Shown in pieces: positions 61,638-64,000 of a stretch of DNA of 64,000 nucleotides. The stretch comes from Parapristionchus giblindavisi (Eukaryota > Nematoda > Chromadorea > Rhabditida > Diplogasteridae). Both the position numbers and the translations under genes were made by a program. Location of the stretch: the NCBI GenBank assembly GCA_943737045.1, contig CALSFV010000098.1:1-64000 (forward strand), written 5' to 3'. Numbering within the stretch: position 1 is the stretch's first letter; every line of letters starts with the position of its first letter. The notes below the pieces were generated by a model that was given only the letters and a program-made list of their open reading frames with translations, was not told the origin of the DNA and ran no database searches.

Positions 61638-62501
61638 ATGCAATCTCTCTTCCCTTATCAATCATATAAACCATCCTCATGGGATAGATATTATATCACT
61701 GATCATTCTACTATATCTAATAGTAAGTTCTTCATTTCATCTATCTAATCAATCAATATAATCAATAATATCTTTAGATTCATCAGATCAATCAAATGTT
61801 AGTAGTGGATTAGCAGCTGGGATAACTATTGCGATATTCTTTGCTGTGTTTATTTTCACTTTTGGATGTAGGTTAGTACATTTTCCTCTTCTTTTAAAAA
61901 AAAAAACCATTTTTTTGTCTTTTTTGTTTAAATATTTTTGATTGAGTGTCATTTCACATGTGCTAATTATGGTAAATACTCTCATATTGGTTTTGAATGA
62001 AAAAAAAAGAAAGTGAGAGAATATGGAAGATGGGCCATTTTGATATTCAGTTGAGTCAAATTGAATCATTTTTCTTTTTGTTCATAAGAGACAATAGAAT
62101 GTTGTCATTTCAGAATGTATTCAGAATATGTGGATAGATCAGGTAGAAGTTCATCTTCTTCTACACGAAGTACAGGTTAATTTATTTTATTTCATCTTTA
62201 CACTTTTATTCTCGTTTTAAAATATCTTAATATTATAATTAAGCTGATTTTATTAAATAAACTAAAAAAAACTAAATTGGTTTTTCGCATTATAATTCAA
62301 GACTCAATGTAACTATATTTATTGATCTGTATTATTTCAGAACCAGTAATCTCAGTGTCAATGGCTCGTGATTTCTGGATCTGTGGTGTTCCTCGATCTC
62401 CTCCTCCTCCATATGAAATAGCTATTCTTATGCCTTCTATATTAAATGATATTACTCCTATTAGTAGTAATACTATTCAATCTAGTCAAAGATCATCATA
62501 A
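61638..62501 (+). CDS. Small single-pass membrane protein with PPPPY motif
   Basis: Four exons join cleanly. A short N-terminal part, MQSLFPYQSYKPSSWDRYY, then DSSDQSNVSSG, is followed by one transmembrane helix (LAAGITIAIFFAVFIFTFGC). A cytoplasmic tail with RSGRSSSSSTRST, a middle ISVSMARDFWICGVP, and then SPPPPYEIAI follows, ending QSSQRSS. PPPPY is a ligand for WW domains such as those of Nedd4-type ubiquitin ligases, so a role as a membrane adaptor is possible, similar in layout to Shisa-, VOPP1- or WBP1-like proteins, but it lacks a clear signal peptide and cysteine-rich ectodomain. Start chosen at 61638 because the earlier ATG leads to a stop. I do not recognise a specific family. Confidence 0.7.
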
Positions 62502-62772
62502 TCCATCTATTCATACACATACTTATATCTATTTCCTTTCTAGTCTCTCTCTCCCTCTCCCTCTCCCTCGTGCGCCCTCTCCCTCTCTCTCCCTTTCTCC
62601 CTCCCTCTATCCCTATTCCGCCTCTCTCTTTCTTGCCATGTTCATATATTAGCAGGTATGATAAGTGTTGTATTCCATTTAATCTCTTCAATATATCGGG
62701 TATCTTTCTATCTTCGTTCTATCTTTGTTCTACGTGTAAATTGATCGTTAACTCTTGTTATTCTCTTAATAG
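62502..62772. repeat. Pyrimidine-rich CTCTCCC tract and short spacer
   Basis: CTCTCCC-type repeat at about 62,540-62,625, then AT-rich sequence up to an AG before 62,773. Confidence 0.7.
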
Positions 62773-62979
62773 AATGAAGATGTAATCAGTGATAAACAAT
62801 ACTCAATACATCATAGACAAAGAGAACAATTATTGTCTAATTGGAACAAATCCTTATTCATTCATCAAGGATTCTTATTAATAGGAACAAAAGGCATATT
62901 TGATCCATTAATGGAAATTAATCGATTGGCAGTTGAGAATAATGTATTATTGACCTTTTTCTTCAATGGAGATCGATGA
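62773..62979 (+). CDS. Unassigned 3'-terminal exon-like open frame
   Basis: After TTAATAG an open frame of 68 codons plus stop reads NEDVISDKQYSIHHRQREQL, then SNWNKSLFIHQGFLLIGTKG, IFDPLMEINRLAVENN and LTFFFNGDR. Codon use resembles the host genes. No upstream exon or family could be identified; it might be an alternative last exon of the membrane-protein gene, or a separate small gene. Confidence 0.35.
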   Translation, partial: NEDVISDKQYSIHHRQREQLLSNWNKSLFIHQGFLLIGTKGIFDPLMEINRLAVENNVLLTFFFNGDR

Positions 62980-63024
62980 TATCTAAATTGATCAAAAATC
63001 AATATATTGATTAGATATTATTGA

Positions 63025-64000
63025 TTACTTGTAATAAATAATCTCTCCAATGAAAACAACAATAGCCAATATATAGGAAGAACCTAATAGAATAATTACT
63101 AATTGAAGTTCTTTGATATTATTTGGAGTGAAAGTGAAATCAGGTGTTGGTTCCTTATAGTTTCTACTCTTTTCTGCAAAACGACGCCACCAGAATCCTT
63201 GAAGCTTAAATAAAATATTGAGTTGTTTATATTAATTAGATTGACAACCTTCTCATCATCAAACATCTTTAATACAACTTCATCTAATGCTTCTCTTATC
63301 TTTACTCCACGAGATCTACGATCTAATCAATAAATCAATAATTAATCAATATATAAAAAATATGCTAAAAATAAACGTAACTGATATAAAATGTGCTAGG
63401 TTCTTCAGTTCCAAAGTTTTGTTTACTCATATTTGAATTGGATGGAAATTTATTGAATCCATTCAGTGAATTTACTCTGATAACGTTTTCATTATGTAAT
63501 ATATACTATATAATTAAATTTTATTATCGTCTCATCACTTTTTTCACTAGTAGTGTCGTTATTAAACAGGCTCTCGTTATTAATTTGTCATTTTTAAAAA
63601 AAAAACTTCTAAATAAGCCATGAAATAGACGAACTTGATCAAAGAACAACTTGATCTACTCCTATCATTTGGATTTTTAGTAACCAATTGATAACTTGTC
63701 ACATATGCAAATAAGCGACCATTACCACAAATCTGAAAATTATTCTCTTATCTTATCTTATCTTATTCTTTATTCCATCATAATATGCATAACAAAAAAA
63801 ATAAGGACATAAAGGGAGTGATGGATGTCCGTCGCTAATGTAGCGATATCGGTGAGGGTTCTTGGGTACAGTGGCAGTTTGGGAGCTATCTTCGCTATTT
63901 ATAATGTGAAAATAACTAATTTACTTTTTGAAACATACATTTTCATCGAAATAAGCCATGTCTGGTTGCAGAAATACACGATTTGTGATGTTTCCATCGG
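63025..64000 (-). CDS. Ionotropic glutamate receptor-like subunit, 3' end (runs off window)
   Basis: Last exons of a probable iGluR-family channel. Readable pieces: DGNITNRVFLQPDMAYFDEN (about 64,000-63,941), ICGNGRLFAYVTSYQLVTKN (about 63,733-63,650), VKIREALDEVVLKMFDDEK (about 63,310-63,252), then LQGFWWRRFAEKSRNYKEP and NNIKELQLVIILLGSSYILA with VVFIGEIIYYK to a stop at 63027-63025. The order ligand-lobe 2, A..L..V..M.....K, a WW motif, a segment just before the membrane, and a final helix with E near its end fits iGluR S2-M4. The short cytoplasmic end (IIYYK) is typical of divergent members. Subfamily undetermined; pore and M3 lie outside the window. Confidence 0.6.

Overview
The window reads as a gene-dense, AT-rich nematode nuclear genome, most likely chromadorean. 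Three things support this: very short GT..AG introns (about 40-60 bases) ending in TTTCAG or TACAG; a ground-like (GRL/GRD-type) secreted protein, a family restricted to nematodes; and ordinary animal genes with nematode-style compact structure. No species can be named from sequence alone. All gene models were assembled by eye from splice signals and protein-family recognition, so exon ends are estimates unless exact positions are given.

Left arm (1-6,060): 5' end of a CD36-family scavenger receptor (-), an oxysterol-binding-protein-like gene (+) with two apparent 1-base frame breaks, and a complete KDEL receptor (-). Accessory block (6,061-23,020): a GC-rich array (6.1-8.6 kb) of exon-like cassettes and hairpins that share a loop but not a stem; an AT-rich remnant of an RSPRY1-like gene; then a GC-richer transposon-like segment with an unrecognised multi-exon gene and a large CACTA/TNP2-like transposase-type gene, long TGAA and GAA microsatellites in its introns, and a fold-back insertion. 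The block's right edge runs into a truncated Cys-loop receptor gene.

Right part (23-64 kb), host genes: numb (-) with three possible 5' starts, neuroendocrine chaperone 7B2 (+), a ground-like gene (-), a tiny gene with a textbook BH3 motif resembling EGL-1 (+), a mitochondrial-type valyl-tRNA synthetase followed by ALG12 (+, possible operon), NOP56 (-), a 1.8-kb near-perfect palindrome, a Pax1/9-type paired-box gene (+), a 0.43-kb fold-back, a small one-pass membrane protein with a PPPPY motif (+), and the 3' end of an ionotropic-glutamate-receptor-like gene (-). Several small inverted-repeat insertions sit in introns.

The most interesting items are (1) the EGL-1-like BH3-only candidate with a perfect GLI/TRA-1-type word TGGGTGGTC and a Snail/HLH-type E-box upstream; (2) the hairpin and spliceable GC-rich cassette array that has cut into two host genes; and (3) a numb start that would omit the PTB domain.
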